DNA from: a virus
Length of the DNA: 54,535 bases
IMG/VR virus record: IMGVR_UViG_3300043430_000111
Location: 1-54,535 of that record
Reading direction: 5' to 3' (one strand)
Of this stretch, positions 22,088 through 32,100 are shown in pieces. The first letter of the stretch is position 1. Each line of letters opens with the position of its first letter. The notes under the pieces were generated by a model. That model was not told where the DNA came from. It ran no database searches and saw only the letters and a program-made list of their open reading frames with translations. The position numbers and the translations under genes are program-made.

Positions 22088-23271
22088 TCTATCCGGTCAG
22101 CCAGGAATTGCAGAGCACGCCGACGCTCGTCCGCGTGCTCTGCGTGCGTATAGGCGGCAACAACCGCACTGCGCTCCTGGTGTGACAGCAGCAACTCCAC
22201 CACCTCCCGCGAGAACCCGTGCTCACGCAGCAGCGTCGCCGCGGTGCTGCGCGTACCGTGTGGTGAGAACTGCGGCACCCCGAAGTTCAGCCGCTTGAAC
22301 ATGTGGTTGAGCGTGACTTCTGCGATGGGCCGACCATTGCCGTTCACAAAGCGCGTCGGGAAGACGTACTGACCGTGACCGGTGATCCGCTTGAGGTAGG
22401 TCAGCAACTCGACCGCCTGCCGAGACAGATACACCCGGTGGGGCTTGCCGTTCTTCATCCGTTCCTCGGGGATGTCCCACAACCCCTTGTCCAAGTCGAA
22501 TTCCGGCCACTCGGCCAGCCGCAACTCCGTCTTTCGCACCATCGTCAGCATGAGCAGCTTGGCGGCGTAGACCGTGATGATGGTCGCCTGCCGCTGACGG
22601 TTCAACTCCGTCCAGAACGCACCCAACTCCACCTCGCTCAAGTGCCGGTGGTGGGTGGCGGGCGGCACGGAGATGGCACCGCGTACTGCCGTCGCCGGGT
22701 TGCCGTCAACCAGCAGTTTGCGAATGGCGAAGTTGAAAACCTGCTGGATGAGTGATCGACACCGGTCTGCCGTGGTCGGGATGTGCTTGTTTGACTCCAT
22801 GATGGCGAGCACGTCGCGCGGCTTGACCTCGGTGAGTGCTTTGGCTCCGATGCTCGGGTTGATGTAGGAGTCCAGAAACCGGATGCACTGTGAGCGGTAC
22901 GCCTCCGACCGATAGAACAGCGTCTCCTTCACCCAGGTCTTTGCGAACGCCTCGAAAGTCGGCACGTCCGGCTCCGGCTCGCGCTCGGCCTTTTTCTCGT
23001 CAGCCGGGTCGATGCCGCGCGCCACGTCCGAGCGCAGCCGCTCATGGAGGGTTCGCGCATCCGCGATGCTGATCTGGGGGTACGGGCCGATAGTGAACTT
23101 GGGGCGCCGGCCCGCCAGCCGGTACGTGTACCTCCACACCTTCGAGCCCCCCGGCAGGACTTCCAGGTACAGCCCGCCACCGTCCGTGAGCACATAGGGC
23201 TTGTCTTTTGGCTTGGATGCGTTGATGACGGTCGGCTTGAGTGTGTAGTTGATGTGTCGTTGCTGTCCCAT
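22072..23271 (-). CDS. int: Tyrosine integrase (P4-type)
   Basis: A 399-aa integrase with the N-terminal DUF4102 arm-binding domain (LTDGGGLYLEVLPGGSKVWRYTYRLAGRRPKFTIGPYP in outline), a SAM-like core-binding domain and a catalytic domain. Catalytic residues are R246 (MVRKTELRL), H338-x-x-R341 (HGTR), H364 (LLSHQ) and Y374. It inserts the phage into the host chromosome. Start 23271 (MGQQRHINYTLKP) is the usual P4-type start; the longer frame runs into attP. It has no IntI-specific insert, so it is not an integron integrase. Confidence 0.88.
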   Translation of the reverse strand: MGQQRHINYTLKPTVINASKPKDKPYVLTDGGGLYLEVLPGGSKVWRYTYRLAGRRPKFTIGPYPQISIADARTLHERLRSDVARGIDPADEKKAEREPEPDVPTFEAFAKTWVKETLFYRSEAYRSQCIRFLDSYINPSIGAKALTEVKPRDVLAIMESNKHIPTTADRCRSLIQQVFNFAIRKLLVDGNPATAVRGAISVPPATHHRHLSEVELGAFWTELNRQRQATIITVYAAKLLMLTMVRKTELRLAEWPEFDLDKGLWDIPEERMKNGKPHRVYLSRQAVELLTYLKRITGHGQYVFPTRFVNGNGRPIAEVTLNHMFKRLNFGVPQFSPHGTRSTAATLLREHGFSREVVELLLSHQERSAVVAAYTHAEHADERRRALQFLADRIDQLSA

Positions 23272-23557
23272 TTTTGGCTCCACGATCTTTCCAGAGACCC
23301 CATTGTGGCACCATGCGCGCCGACCGTGGTGCCAACTATGGAGCCTTTGGAGCGGGATGGACATGGATTGTGTGGGACACCCAGGGACAAAAAAGCCAAC
23401 TGGAATCAACAAGTTGGCTCTTAAATGGGACAGTCTGGGATGCTCTGAAACGTCAACCAATGTGCTCGATCATGACATGTAAATTCACGATTTTGCTAGG
23501 AGAGGTTGTCGTTTTGATGCCAAATTACTGCGGCATGGAGCCAATCATGGAGCCATT
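23259..23557. other. Probable attP region
   Basis: This 285-bp gap next to int holds repeated short motifs suited to arm-type sites: GGGACA at 23374, 23383, 23426 and (minus) near 23268, and GGAGCC at 23339, 23537, 23549 and (minus) near 23276. An inverted repeat TGGCACCA...TGGTGCCA lies at about 23306-23334. No core can be fixed without the host attB. Apart from these motifs and the terminator, nothing else is seen here. Confidence 0.45.
23389..23420 (-). terminator. Rho-independent terminator of the late operon
   Basis: On the minus strand AGCCAACT (23419-23412) pairs with AGTTGGCT (23401-23394) and is followed by TTTTTT. It stops leftward late transcription after the last tail gene (23558) and shields int. 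Confidence 0.82.
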
Positions 23558-23776
23558 TCAGACATCAATGATTTCAACCGTCAGCGATGGCGCCGGCCCC
23601 TCAATAGCTCCGTCCCGAACAAATACGCGGTCTCCGACTGTGGCGGCTCCGCGCGCAGGCATGATGCCACCTCCGGGCATCTCAACCTGGGCCACGCCGC
23701 TCGAAATCGAGGTGACGATGCCGATCATCAAGGGGCGCTGCGGCAGCAGCGAGATCAGGCGGGCGTAGGGATTCAT
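23558..23776 (-). CDS. Small tail-module protein, 72 aa
   Basis: The last late gene. A 72-aa beta-rich protein (MNPYARLISLLPQRPLMIGIVTSI) with a short SH3/OB-like part (AQVEMPGGGIMPARGAATVGDRVFV), reminiscent of small domains in baseplate hub or tail-tip genes. It overlaps the large hub-like gene by 4 bp. A tail-tip component is likely from position. Confidence 0.6.
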   Translation of the reverse strand: MNPYARLISLLPQRPLMIGIVTSISSGVAQVEMPGGGIMPARGAATVGDRVFVRDGAIEGPAPSLTVEIIDV

Positions 23777-25758
23777 GCGTGCACCTCCAGGGTGATTGCT
23801 TGGCGGGTGTCAACGGCAGACGCGCCGACTGTCACCTGTGTGGATCGCACGATACCCATGTGCGTGTCGGCACCGTCCACGTAGCGCACGAACTTACCGG
23901 GCTCGATCACGCCTGTGCTCCCCAGGACCGGCAGGCTCAGACCCACCGTGGCGATGCGGCCGGTGTCTCCGAGCACGGCGATACCCCGCTGGCGACCTGC
24001 CGCGGCAGCAGTGATGAGCGGGTCTGTGACCATCTGCGCCACGAGCGAGCCGTCTGAGTCTGCGCGGGTGACTTGACACAGAACCCCTGCCTGCTGACCA
24101 GAGACGAAGACTCGGTTGTAGGCAACCTTGTCGGCCCAAGACATCGACTCGCGCACAGAGACTGCCGACGGGAGTTGGAAGTCGGGAGTTACGGCGCCCC
24201 ACTCCCACGGTGCCACCGGGTACTTCGGCAAGATTCGCAGCGTCGTCCCGGTTCGGTCGGGTTGCAGATAGCCGCCCACCGACTGAGCGATGGCGTTGAG
24301 CGCGGAGATGTGTGTACCCTGGTGGGCGAACACACCTGCCGGCACCAGCCAATCGGTCAGGCCCCACTGCACATCCCAGCCCAGCGAGACACCGTTGTAG
24401 GTCAGCACATCCTCGGCCAGTTGGTTCGCGGTTCTATCTATCGTGTTTGTGAATGCGATAGCCGGAGCATACGGCGCGTCAAGCACGGCGTTGCGACCTC
24501 GGCCGGCGATACGCAGACTGTTCGCGCCGAACGTGCGCTCGCGGCTCATCGACTCCACGATGAGCCTGAACGCATTACCGTTGACGCTCGCCAACAGCTC
24601 CACGTTACCTGAGCCGTTCGGCTCAACGAGCGATTGCGCCTGCATCGGCAGCGTTGCGTCGAACGACCACGCCCACGAGGATGCGTCAAGCGAAAGAGAC
24701 AGGCTCTTTGTCGTGATGGGGGTGCCGTCAGAGACGCGCACCAGGGTGACGGAATTCAGCACAATGTAGACCCTCTGGATTGGTATGACGACAGTCGCGT
24801 CCGGTTGCTCGGTACTGTAGTCGCCACACTGGAAGACCAGATTGCCGCCGATGACGGGCGGGAAGGAAAACAGCAGGTGAGGGTTCGGCGTGTAGCAGGG
24901 CGTTGGGCCGGGTGGGCCGGAGGGCTTGGACGAGACGCCAGGAGGGGGCGGCACACCCTCTTGCCACGCAGACCACCACGCCACAGGAAGGCGCGACGCA
25001 GGCTGGAAGCTCGACCACTGGCGCACGCCCAGGCCGCTTGCTTGCTGCCAGTAGGTGCGGCGTGCCGCCCGCTTCGTGCGGTCGCCATCTTGATGTCGGA
25101 ACAGCGTGTCGTCCTGCACCCGCGATGCGTTCTCGAACGCCGTGTTGAGCACCCTGCGCACAGCCCTGTCAGCGACCTGATGGGCGAACACCTTGCTGTC
25201 GCGCATCGGCGCGGCGTCTTGGTGCTGCGTGGCGGTGCTCACCCGCAAAGGCTTGAGCGTACCCGCCTGCCGATGCTCGACCCCCGGCGTCAGGCCGGTG
25301 GCGCGTTGCCAGAACGCGGCCCACCCGTGCGGGCTTGCCGTCGTATCGTGCTGCCGGTGCTCGGCGCCTGTCGATGTGGGCTGTGCGACTTGGTGGCTTG
25401 AGCGGGTAGCGGCCACGGTGGGGCGCTGGGTGTTGCTGCGGTACTCCACATCCGCCACCACAGTCAGCGGGGAGAAAGTGCCCGTGACCACCACCTTGTC
25501 GATGGACCTGACGCGCACCGAGACGGTAAGAGGCGCGAATGTGCCGGTGATTGCGATCTCAACAACCGCCGGAACTTCCGGCACATCGCCGGGAGCGCCC
25601 CCGAAAACGAGATCGGTGCTTGCGGGTGCTCCCGCCTCGAAGATGAGGTCAGTCGGAGAACCTGGAACTTCTGGTGCCTCATTGTCATCCGAGACCCCAA
25701 ATAGCAGCGATGTTTCGGCGGGTGCCGGAACGGCAAACAGAAGGTCTCGGCTGTCCAC
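23773..25758 (-). CDS. Tail-tip (hub-like) protein, 661 aa
   Basis: A 661-aa late protein. The C-terminal 280 residues (from about GNVELLASVNGNAFRLIVESMSRER) resemble phage tail hub proteins, with ANQLAEDVLTYNGVSLGWDVQWGL, GYLQPDRTGTTLRILPKYPVAPWEW and a closing beta domain. The N-terminal part is Pro/Thr-rich and repetitive (SSHQVAQPTST, HRQAGTLKPLR, AHQVADRAVRR), probably an extended linker. It should lie at the distal end of the tail. It begins three bases after the next gene's stop. Confidence 0.65.
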   Translation of the reverse strand: MDSRDLLFAVPAPAETSLLFGVSDDNEAPEVPGSPTDLIFEAGAPASTDLVFGGAPGDVPEVPAVVEIAITGTFAPLTVSVRVRSIDKVVVTGTFSPLTVVADVEYRSNTQRPTVAATRSSHQVAQPTSTGAEHRQHDTTASPHGWAAFWQRATGLTPGVEHRQAGTLKPLRVSTATQHQDAAPMRDSKVFAHQVADRAVRRVLNTAFENASRVQDDTLFRHQDGDRTKRAARRTYWQQASGLGVRQWSSFQPASRLPVAWWSAWQEGVPPPPGVSSKPSGPPGPTPCYTPNPHLLFSFPPVIGGNLVFQCGDYSTEQPDATVVIPIQRVYIVLNSVTLVRVSDGTPITTKSLSLSLDASSWAWSFDATLPMQAQSLVEPNGSGNVELLASVNGNAFRLIVESMSRERTFGANSLRIAGRGRNAVLDAPYAPAIAFTNTIDRTANQLAEDVLTYNGVSLGWDVQWGLTDWLVPAGVFAHQGTHISALNAIAQSVGGYLQPDRTGTTLRILPKYPVAPWEWGAVTPDFQLPSAVSVRESMSWADKVAYNRVFVSGQQAGVLCQVTRADSDGSLVAQMVTDPLITAAAAGRQRGIAVLGDTGRIATVGLSLPVLGSTGVIEPGKFVRYVDGADTHMGIVRSTQVTVGASAVDTRQAITLEVHA

Positions 25759-25761
25759 GTC

Positions 25762-26160
25762 TCACCCCAGGTAGCAGGATGCAAGGCGCAACAATCCGCC
25801 AGGGTAAAGCGAGGTAGCCTTGAAGATAGCCTCGGCTTCGGAACCTGAGCCCTCCAAGCCCGCATCCAGGTCGAAGCACGGCAGGCCATCCCCGTTGAAC
25901 ACCCGGCACCATGTCGGCAACCCGCCCGCCAGAATCAGCCCGTCCTCAAGCTGCGACAGCGACAGCACGCCAGAGGCGACAGTGCCCGCCGGGGTCGCCA
26001 GCGTGATGATGCACAGGGGCGCACCAGCGGCTGGCGTGGCGATGTTGGACGCCCGTGCTCCCCCGAAGACATACAGCTTCGCAGGGTTTGGCCCTTGGTC
26101 AAGGAACGACACGCGACCGACTAGAGCAGCCTCACGGAATGCGGCGGATTCTTCAATCAC
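25762..26160 (-). CDS. Tail-module protein, 132 aa
   Basis: A 132-aa protein started by GTG at 26160, with GGAG upstream and a GTGA overlap with the beta-propeller gene. It is beta-rich (AALVGRVSFLDQGPNPAKLYVFGG, APLCIITLATPAGTV) and ends in LLRLASCYLG. Similar short proteins sit with tail-tip genes in Burkholderiales phages. Exact role unknown. Confidence 0.6.
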   Translation of the reverse strand: MIEESAAFREAALVGRVSFLDQGPNPAKLYVFGGARASNIATPAAGAPLCIITLATPAGTVASGVLSLSQLEDGLILAGGLPTWCRVFNGDGLPCFDLDAGLEGSGSEAEAIFKATSLYPGGLLRLASCYLG

Positions 26161-27965
26161 GGCATCAGCTCCGGTGTCAGGTTGTCCGCCACCACGCCGC
26201 GATACATGCCGGTGTGGTCGTATGCGAGCACTGTGTAGGTGCGATCCACGGCGATCTCCTTGAACTCGTAGGCGCCCGTGACTGGATCGCTCCATGTTTC
26301 ACGCATGACACGGCTACCCGGCATGGACAGCAGCACCACGCGACGCTTGAGCGGCGTGTTCGCGGGGGTGTTCTTTTCCTTGACCGTGCCCGTGATGCGG
26401 CCCCGGCCACCATCGTAGATGTCGAGCGGGGAAGGTAGTGATGCGGTGACGGGCTGCGTGGAGCCGATGACATCCTCACCGATCAGCGTTGGCTGCGCTT
26501 GTGCGCCACTGCGAAGTGGGGTGGGGTCATAGTTGGCCGGAAGGACACCCGCTCCTGCAACGGAGAATGGCGTCCACGCAACGGTGTACCCCGTGGATGT
26601 TGGGAGGGTCGCGGGGTTCGGCAGCTTGGTGAACGTGTCCCCACTGCGCTCGTACACGGACACGAACGGGGTCGTGCCCTCCGCGACGGCGAGGTGGTTT
26701 CCATCTGGGCTGAACGCCGCCCTGTAGGCGCCACCTGGAGCGTCGAGGTCAGCCAGCAACGCGAATGCACCTCCACTGAGCTTGTAAACGCGCAGACCTC
26801 CAGTTGTGCCGACAGCTAAGTAGGTGCCGTCCACGTCAAAAGCGACATCTAAAGCAATCGAAGAAGGTGGCGATGCAGGATTCGGCAGTTTGGTAAACGT
26901 ATCCCCACTGCGCTCGTAAATTGTCAGGTAGGGCGAAGTCGAATGTGCGCACGCAAGGTATAACCCGTCTGGACTGAACGCAACACCTTGACCCGCACCC
27001 GGAGGCAGCGATGCAGGATTCGGCAGTTTGGTAAACGTATCCCCGCTGCGCTTGTAAATTGTCAGGTAGGGCGAATAGCCGCCTGCGAGAGCAAGATAGG
27101 CCCCATCGGCACTGAACGCAACTTGTTCTGAGTAGGGGGCAGGCTGTTCGCTTCCGTTCGTGAGAAAGGTGTAGGTGCCGCCAGTCTTCTTGAAAACACT
27201 TAGGTATGGAGTGTAGTTGCGAGCAACCGCGAGAAAAACCCCATCGGTGCTAAACGCTACATTCTTTGCATCGCTTAATGCCGAGAGATCAGGGGCACTT
27301 GCACGAAAGAGCTTGTTGCCACTGATGGCGTAGAGGAGCACCTTGCCACCGCCGCTGTAGTCGGCTTCCGAAGCTGCAAGAAAAGCACCATCACTGGAGA
27401 TGTCAACTGAATTCAACCGCCAAGTGGGTTTGGATTCCACAGGCGGTGCCGCACCTAGCGCAGACCCGTCGAAACCGTAGGTGGTCAGGAAGTCGCCCGC
27501 AGCGTGCCCCACAGCCAATCCTCGCCAATTATCACTGGCCATTGCAGCGTCGAGCGTAAAGAACGCCGACGTACCAGGGTACTTCGATGCCACCGGGGTG
27601 CGATACCGCGTCTCCCAGGCCGCGCCGTCGCTGCTGTATTCCAGAGCGAACTTGTGCGCGAATGCGACCTGCCCTGGCCCCGCAACTCCCACGCTCGTCA
27701 CGTCCTTGGTGACGCCTGCGCCGAAGTCCCACACGACAGCGAACCCAGGCAGGCGCACAGCGTCACCGTCCCACCGAGCCGAAGTGCTGAAGCTGGCGTC
27801 GCCAAGGTCGGTCAGCGACCCGCTGACTGGCGCCACGACAGCCGACACCGTAGCGGCCCCATCCACGCGGGTCGCCCCCTCGTAGAGCGCCACCTCTGAC
27901 AGCTCAAGGTCGCCGCCTGCGAAGGTTTCGATTCTGGCGATGCGCCAGTAGCGTGCTGCTGGCAT
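26157..27965 (-). CDS. Tail protein with beta-propeller, 602 aa
   Basis: A 602-aa late protein with three parts. Residues about 1-150 look like a galactose-binding (F5/8 type C-like) sandwich (YWRIARIETFAGGDLELSEVALYEG). Residues about 150-470 hold six clear WD40-like blades and a partial seventh: repeats of VAFSxDGxYLAxAxxxSPYLTIYxRSGDTFTKLPNPASLP. The end (about 510-602) is a carboxypeptidase-regulatory-like Ig fold (RITGTVKEKNTPANTPLKRRVVLLSMPGSRVMRETWSD in outline). Such a layout suits a receptor or sugar-binding tip protein. The blades are recent duplications (see the repeat entry). Confidence 0.65.
   Translation of the reverse strand: MPAARYWRIARIETFAGGDLELSEVALYEGATRVDGAATVSAVVAPVSGSLTDLGDASFSTSARWDGDAVRLPGFAVVWDFGAGVTKDVTSVGVAGPGQVAFAHKFALEYSSDGAAWETRYRTPVASKYPGTSAFFTLDAAMASDNWRGLAVGHAAGDFLTTYGFDGSALGAAPPVESKPTWRLNSVDISSDGAFLAASEADYSGGGKVLLYAISGNKLFRASAPDLSALSDAKNVAFSTDGVFLAVARNYTPYLSVFKKTGGTYTFLTNGSEQPAPYSEQVAFSADGAYLALAGGYSPYLTIYKRSGDTFTKLPNPASLPPGAGQGVAFSPDGLYLACAHSTSPYLTIYERSGDTFTKLPNPASPPSSIALDVAFDVDGTYLAVGTTGGLRVYKLSGGAFALLADLDAPGGAYRAAFSPDGNHLAVAEGTTPFVSVYERSGDTFTKLPNPATLPTSTGYTVAWTPFSVAGAGVLPANYDPTPLRSGAQAQPTLIGEDVIGSTQPVTASLPSPLDIYDGGRGRITGTVKEKNTPANTPLKRRVVLLSMPGSRVMRETWSDPVTGAYEFKEIAVDRTYTVLAYDHTGMYRGVVADNLTPELMP
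26870..27075 (-). repeat. 68-bp duplicated propeller blade segment
   Basis: 26870-26937 and 27008-27075 are 68-bp copies with two mismatches, 138 bp (46 codons) apart and in frame. A third, more divergent copy begins near 26608. This shows recent blade duplication in the tail protein. Confidence 0.85.
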
Positions 27966-27968
27966 GGA

Positions 27969-29135
27969 TCAACCCCACGGGCCGGTAATGTCGAAGAACA
28001 CGACCGCCGCAGACGCCGTGCCGCCAGGATCTCCGCATTTTACAGCCATCAGCTTTCGGCCTGCCATACCGCCCATACCATCAATCTTGTTGCGCCAAGC
28101 AAAGGCTGAGTGGCAGTTCTGTGGCGTTACATACAGGCCCCGCGAGACGCCGCGCAGGGTAGCCCCCCGCTCAACAATCAGTTTCCTGCTGAGAATAAGA
28201 CCGTTGTCCGCGCCGTTCGGGTATTTGGGTGTGATTTCACTACCACCAGCCCCTGACAATACATTTCTTGTAAAATACGCCTCCCCCGCATGGTCGGCAA
28301 ATACTGCGCCGCCAATACCTGTGTACGACCGGGCAACGTATGGCCCTGCTACATTTTCCAGAGCAACAAACTCCGCAGATAAGTTCGAGGGTCCGTAGCC
28401 GCCAGTGATATCAGACAATGCACACGTAAGTTCACATGCGAAGGGGTCCGAAGACTTAAACGAGTCGAAGTCCCCAAACCCCCAAATCGCACCGGAACTA
28501 CCGGGGTTATACGGACTTGCGTGCGTGTGAAGCCAGATCCGTGTGCTGTCGGCCACGACTGTCCAAGCTCTGGCATTGGTAGGCAATGAACTGCTCGCCT
28601 TGGGCCACCACCCAGGATCACCAGAAGGGAACGGCCCAGTACCTGTATCCAGGTCTGACATCGACTCATATCCCTTCACTCGACCGTTGTACACATTTGT
28701 GTCGTCTACGCGCAAGAACATGCGCGTGCCGGTCACATCGGTGGATCGGTACGCGGCCAAGTTCGTTCCTGAGAACGGCTTGGCCCACCCAGCGGGGGCG
28801 ATCTTGAACGTGATCGTGCCCGTCGCGGTGCCGTCAGCGATGTCGGTGGCGTCGAACGTGATCGTGTTGGTGCTGGTAGTCAGCACGCGCTTTTCGCCGT
28901 TCAGGCCGGAAGGCGTTGCGCCTGTAACCAGCGCAATCACGTCAGGCTCGAAGCTGTGCCCGGCGCTGAAGTTGGCCGTGCCGACGCCGCCCGACACGGT
29001 AACGCTGTCAGCGGATTTCAGCCCGAAACCGTCAACCAAGCACGCATCGAGAACCGCGATCAGCGACCCGGCTGTGCCGTTCAGGGTGGGCGCGCCACTC
29101 ATGGCGCTGTGAAAGTGTTTTACGGTTGTGCTCAT
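27969..29135 (-). CDS. Tail structural protein, 388 aa
   Basis: A 388-aa protein (MSTTVKHFHSAMSGAPTLNGTAGSLIAVLDACLVDGFGLK). The N-terminal 170 residues match a tail-associated virion protein type of phages in proteobacteria, including SVTVSGGVGTANFSAGHSFEPDVIALVTGATPSGLNGEKRV in outline and a small beta domain. The rest has no recognised domain. It is coupled to the 1211-aa gene by a 4-bp overlap and is probably part of the tail tip. Confidence 0.65.
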   Translation of the reverse strand: MSTTVKHFHSAMSGAPTLNGTAGSLIAVLDACLVDGFGLKSADSVTVSGGVGTANFSAGHSFEPDVIALVTGATPSGLNGEKRVLTTSTNTITFDATDIADGTATGTITFKIAPAGWAKPFSGTNLAAYRSTDVTGTRMFLRVDDTNVYNGRVKGYESMSDLDTGTGPFPSGDPGWWPKASSSLPTNARAWTVVADSTRIWLHTHASPYNPGSSGAIWGFGDFDSFKSSDPFACELTCALSDITGGYGPSNLSAEFVALENVAGPYVARSYTGIGGAVFADHAGEAYFTRNVLSGAGGSEITPKYPNGADNGLILSRKLIVERGATLRGVSRGLYVTPQNCHSAFAWRNKIDGMGGMAGRKLMAVKCGDPGGTASAAVVFFDITGPWG

Positions 29136-32100
29136 GGTGTGTCCACGTCTCCGCGAATCAAGATGGTGAATGAGTCATCAGGCACGGTTTCCGGCCCTTG
29201 CTGAACGGTGCGGACGACCCACACCGGGAACTCAGCACCGATGGTGTTGAACCGCAGCAGATTGCCGGTGCTCCACCCCAGACCCCAGCCCAGGGCAGGG
29301 ATCGAGAAGTAGGGTGCGCCCGTGTTCGGGTTGAGCGGCGCGCAGTCGGCACTGGTGTTACCCGACGCGATCACACCCACGTTCTCACCGATGACATTGA
29401 ACGATGTGCTGTTGGTGAACTGCACGGCCCATCGCTCTGTCAGCGCACCACGGTTGGTCACCGCGATGGGGTGGGCAACAGCGTTGAAAGTGCCGGTGGC
29501 CGAAGACCCAACGACCGAATCTGTCCACGAGCCGTTCCAGGTGGCTTGATCAAACACCACGCTGGTACGGGCGAAGCGGTCACCGGCCACCAGTGCGCTC
29601 GACACATAGCTGCCCAGCGGGTAGGTGTGGGTCAGAGCGCGGGTGAAGGTGATCTGGCCGGTGATCTGCGCCTCGCGCACCATTGCCATGTCTTCAATTC
29701 GATGCTCAATGGTGACGGGCTGGCTGTACCCTGCCACGTTCGTGAACGTCACCGTGCCCGCTTCCAGGTCGGTGGTGTAGCCGCTGTTGATCACCAAGCC
29801 GTCGGCACCGATCACGCGCACGCGGCTCAGTCGCACCCGAGCGCAGTCGATGGTCTGAGCGTTGCTCACCGTAGCGGTGAGGGACGCCGTGTGCCCCACC
29901 ACGGCAAACTCACCGCTACGGAAAATCGGCACGCGACCGTCCTGTGGCAAGCGCACCGGGTCCAGACCCAGAATGTCCGCATCCAATGGCAGGTAGGTGT
30001 ACGCCGTGGCGTTGTAGCGCAGCGTGTCAGCCAGCGCACCCGCTGCGCCGAACTCGACCTCAACCACGCCGGTCTCGTAGTTGACCGTGCCGGTGACCGT
30101 GGTCGGGTTGGACCAGGAACCCGGAATGCTCAAGGGAAGACCGCTCGGCACCCACTGAGAGTTCACCACGGTGGCATTGATCACCCCCGCAGAGTCTGCC
30201 GTGATGTTGAACGTCTGCCCGCTTTGCATCGTCCCGACCAGCGAAAACGAACCATTGCGGATGGGAGCCACGGCTGTGCGAAACACGATCCGGCTGGTCG
30301 TCTGCGTCACCCCTCCAAGCGGTTGCGTGATCAGGCCCGCGCTGTAAGTGAATGACGGTGCGATCCCAGCCGTCCACTCGGACAGCCTGACGTTGCCGAT
30401 CAGGGAATAGTTGATGTCGTAGGTCCAGTAGGAGGCGATGTACCCCACAACCGTACCGATACCGGTTCCCGGCAAAGGGTCACGCTGGATGTTGTCGCCT
30501 GATGTCACATAGACGCTGCCACCCATCTGGAAGCGACGCCACACACCCTGAGCAAAGATCATCTCAGGCGTGAAAGTCGTCACCTCTGGACCGCCGTCAG
30601 CAGCACCGTACTGAGCCTTCGCCGCAACCGAGAGCTGCCCCGTCCACCATGCCCACGGCGGCGCATTCAAGGCGTCTGCCGGGCCGTTGAGGATGGTCAG
30701 AGTCAGCGTGCGAGTCTCGTCCGACCGCTGAGTCCAGATAGCAGGCTGACCATCATCAATCGGGTTGTAAGCGGTCCAAGTGCGCTGCACGTCCTTGAAG
30801 CCCGCCACCGACTTGACCAGTGTGCAAGCACCCGTGACATAGTTGATCGTGCCGACGACAAGGTTGCCCGTGATGTTGGCAATAACGAGGTTGCCCGTGC
30901 TGTCATCGAACACCCGCAGCACCCGAGGCGTCACGCTGTCGATGTCGGGGAAGTTGCGCACCACATGCTGACCTACGACGGCGAACTCGACGGCCCCGCT
31001 CTGCGCGTAGCCGCCCAGCGAGAACGACCAGTTCGCCCCCGAGTCCGTGAACGTGTTGACATCAACCTGGGTCAGCACCGTGTCCGTGATGGAGACCGTG
31101 ATCTCCGTGCCTTTGGGCGGCAGCGTCGTAGGCGACAGCCGGATCACGCCACCCTGGTAGTTGACATTGCCAACCCCGTACCCGCCGAGCACGCCCAGGC
31201 TGTTGTCCGTGACGGTGCGCTCAGTGCCATCGTTCCAGGTGATCGACAGAGACCCCGGCTTGATCGGGCGCGGCAATGGCCCGTCGCGCAAGGCCAGCGT
31301 GAAGTAGAAGCGGTCCTTGAGCGGGTCCGTCGATCCTGCAATGACTGTGCTGATGGGAGTCGATGACTCCTTCGGCGCCCACCCCAAGATGATCTTGGTG
31401 CCCACATCAGGCAACGCGCCGAGCGTCACCGTCATCGTGCCGCTCCCATAGTTCAGAGTGCCCACGCCGATGCCGGTCGCAGCACCGCTGATCTGGCCGG
31501 TGCCGTTTTCCTTGAGCACGTACCAGCGCCCGCCAGAGCGGTAACTGATGTCCAGGCTACCCGGCGCCGGTGGCGGGTTGAGGGTCACCACGTAGCTCAG
31601 TCGCTGCGTCTCTTGCTCAACCGGGATGCCGAAAGACTTGCTGATGACAGTGGGCGCCTCGGCAGGCGTGAAGGTGACCGTGAACGTCCCGGCACCAGTG
31701 CCCCACACGTTCGTGGTCAGCGACATGACACCGTTGGCATAGTCGCATGTTCCCACCTCGCCCAGGTCAGCGGCATTGATCAGCGCACCGCCCTTGTCAG
31801 TCAGCGTGATCCCGTCGCGCACGACAGAAAGTGACCCCGGCAGGAAGCCCCCGCCGATGAACATGCTCGATGCCGTCGTGAACGCATGGCTGAGTGTCTG
31901 CACCACCGGGCCACCCGAAGCGGTCAGCGCACCCATCTGCTGATTCGTGCGGGCGTCTGCGATGGGCGTCTCCACCTGGGCGCTCGGCACGAGCTGCGTG
32001 TACACACCCGAGGCGTTGATGGTGAAGTCGCCCAGCCCTGCGGCCTCGGTCAGCGGCACAACTCCGAAGTACCTCGCGGCATCGGCCACCACGGTCTCAA

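Noticed and set aside
22072-23271. Integron integrase (IntI)
   Set aside because: The protein has the DUF4102 N-terminus of P4-type phage integrases and no IntI-specific insert near the second catalytic box.
29198-30355. 385-codon plus-strand frame opposite the large tail protein
   Set aside because: Shadow frame; the minus strand carries the repeated beta domains and the operon overlaps.
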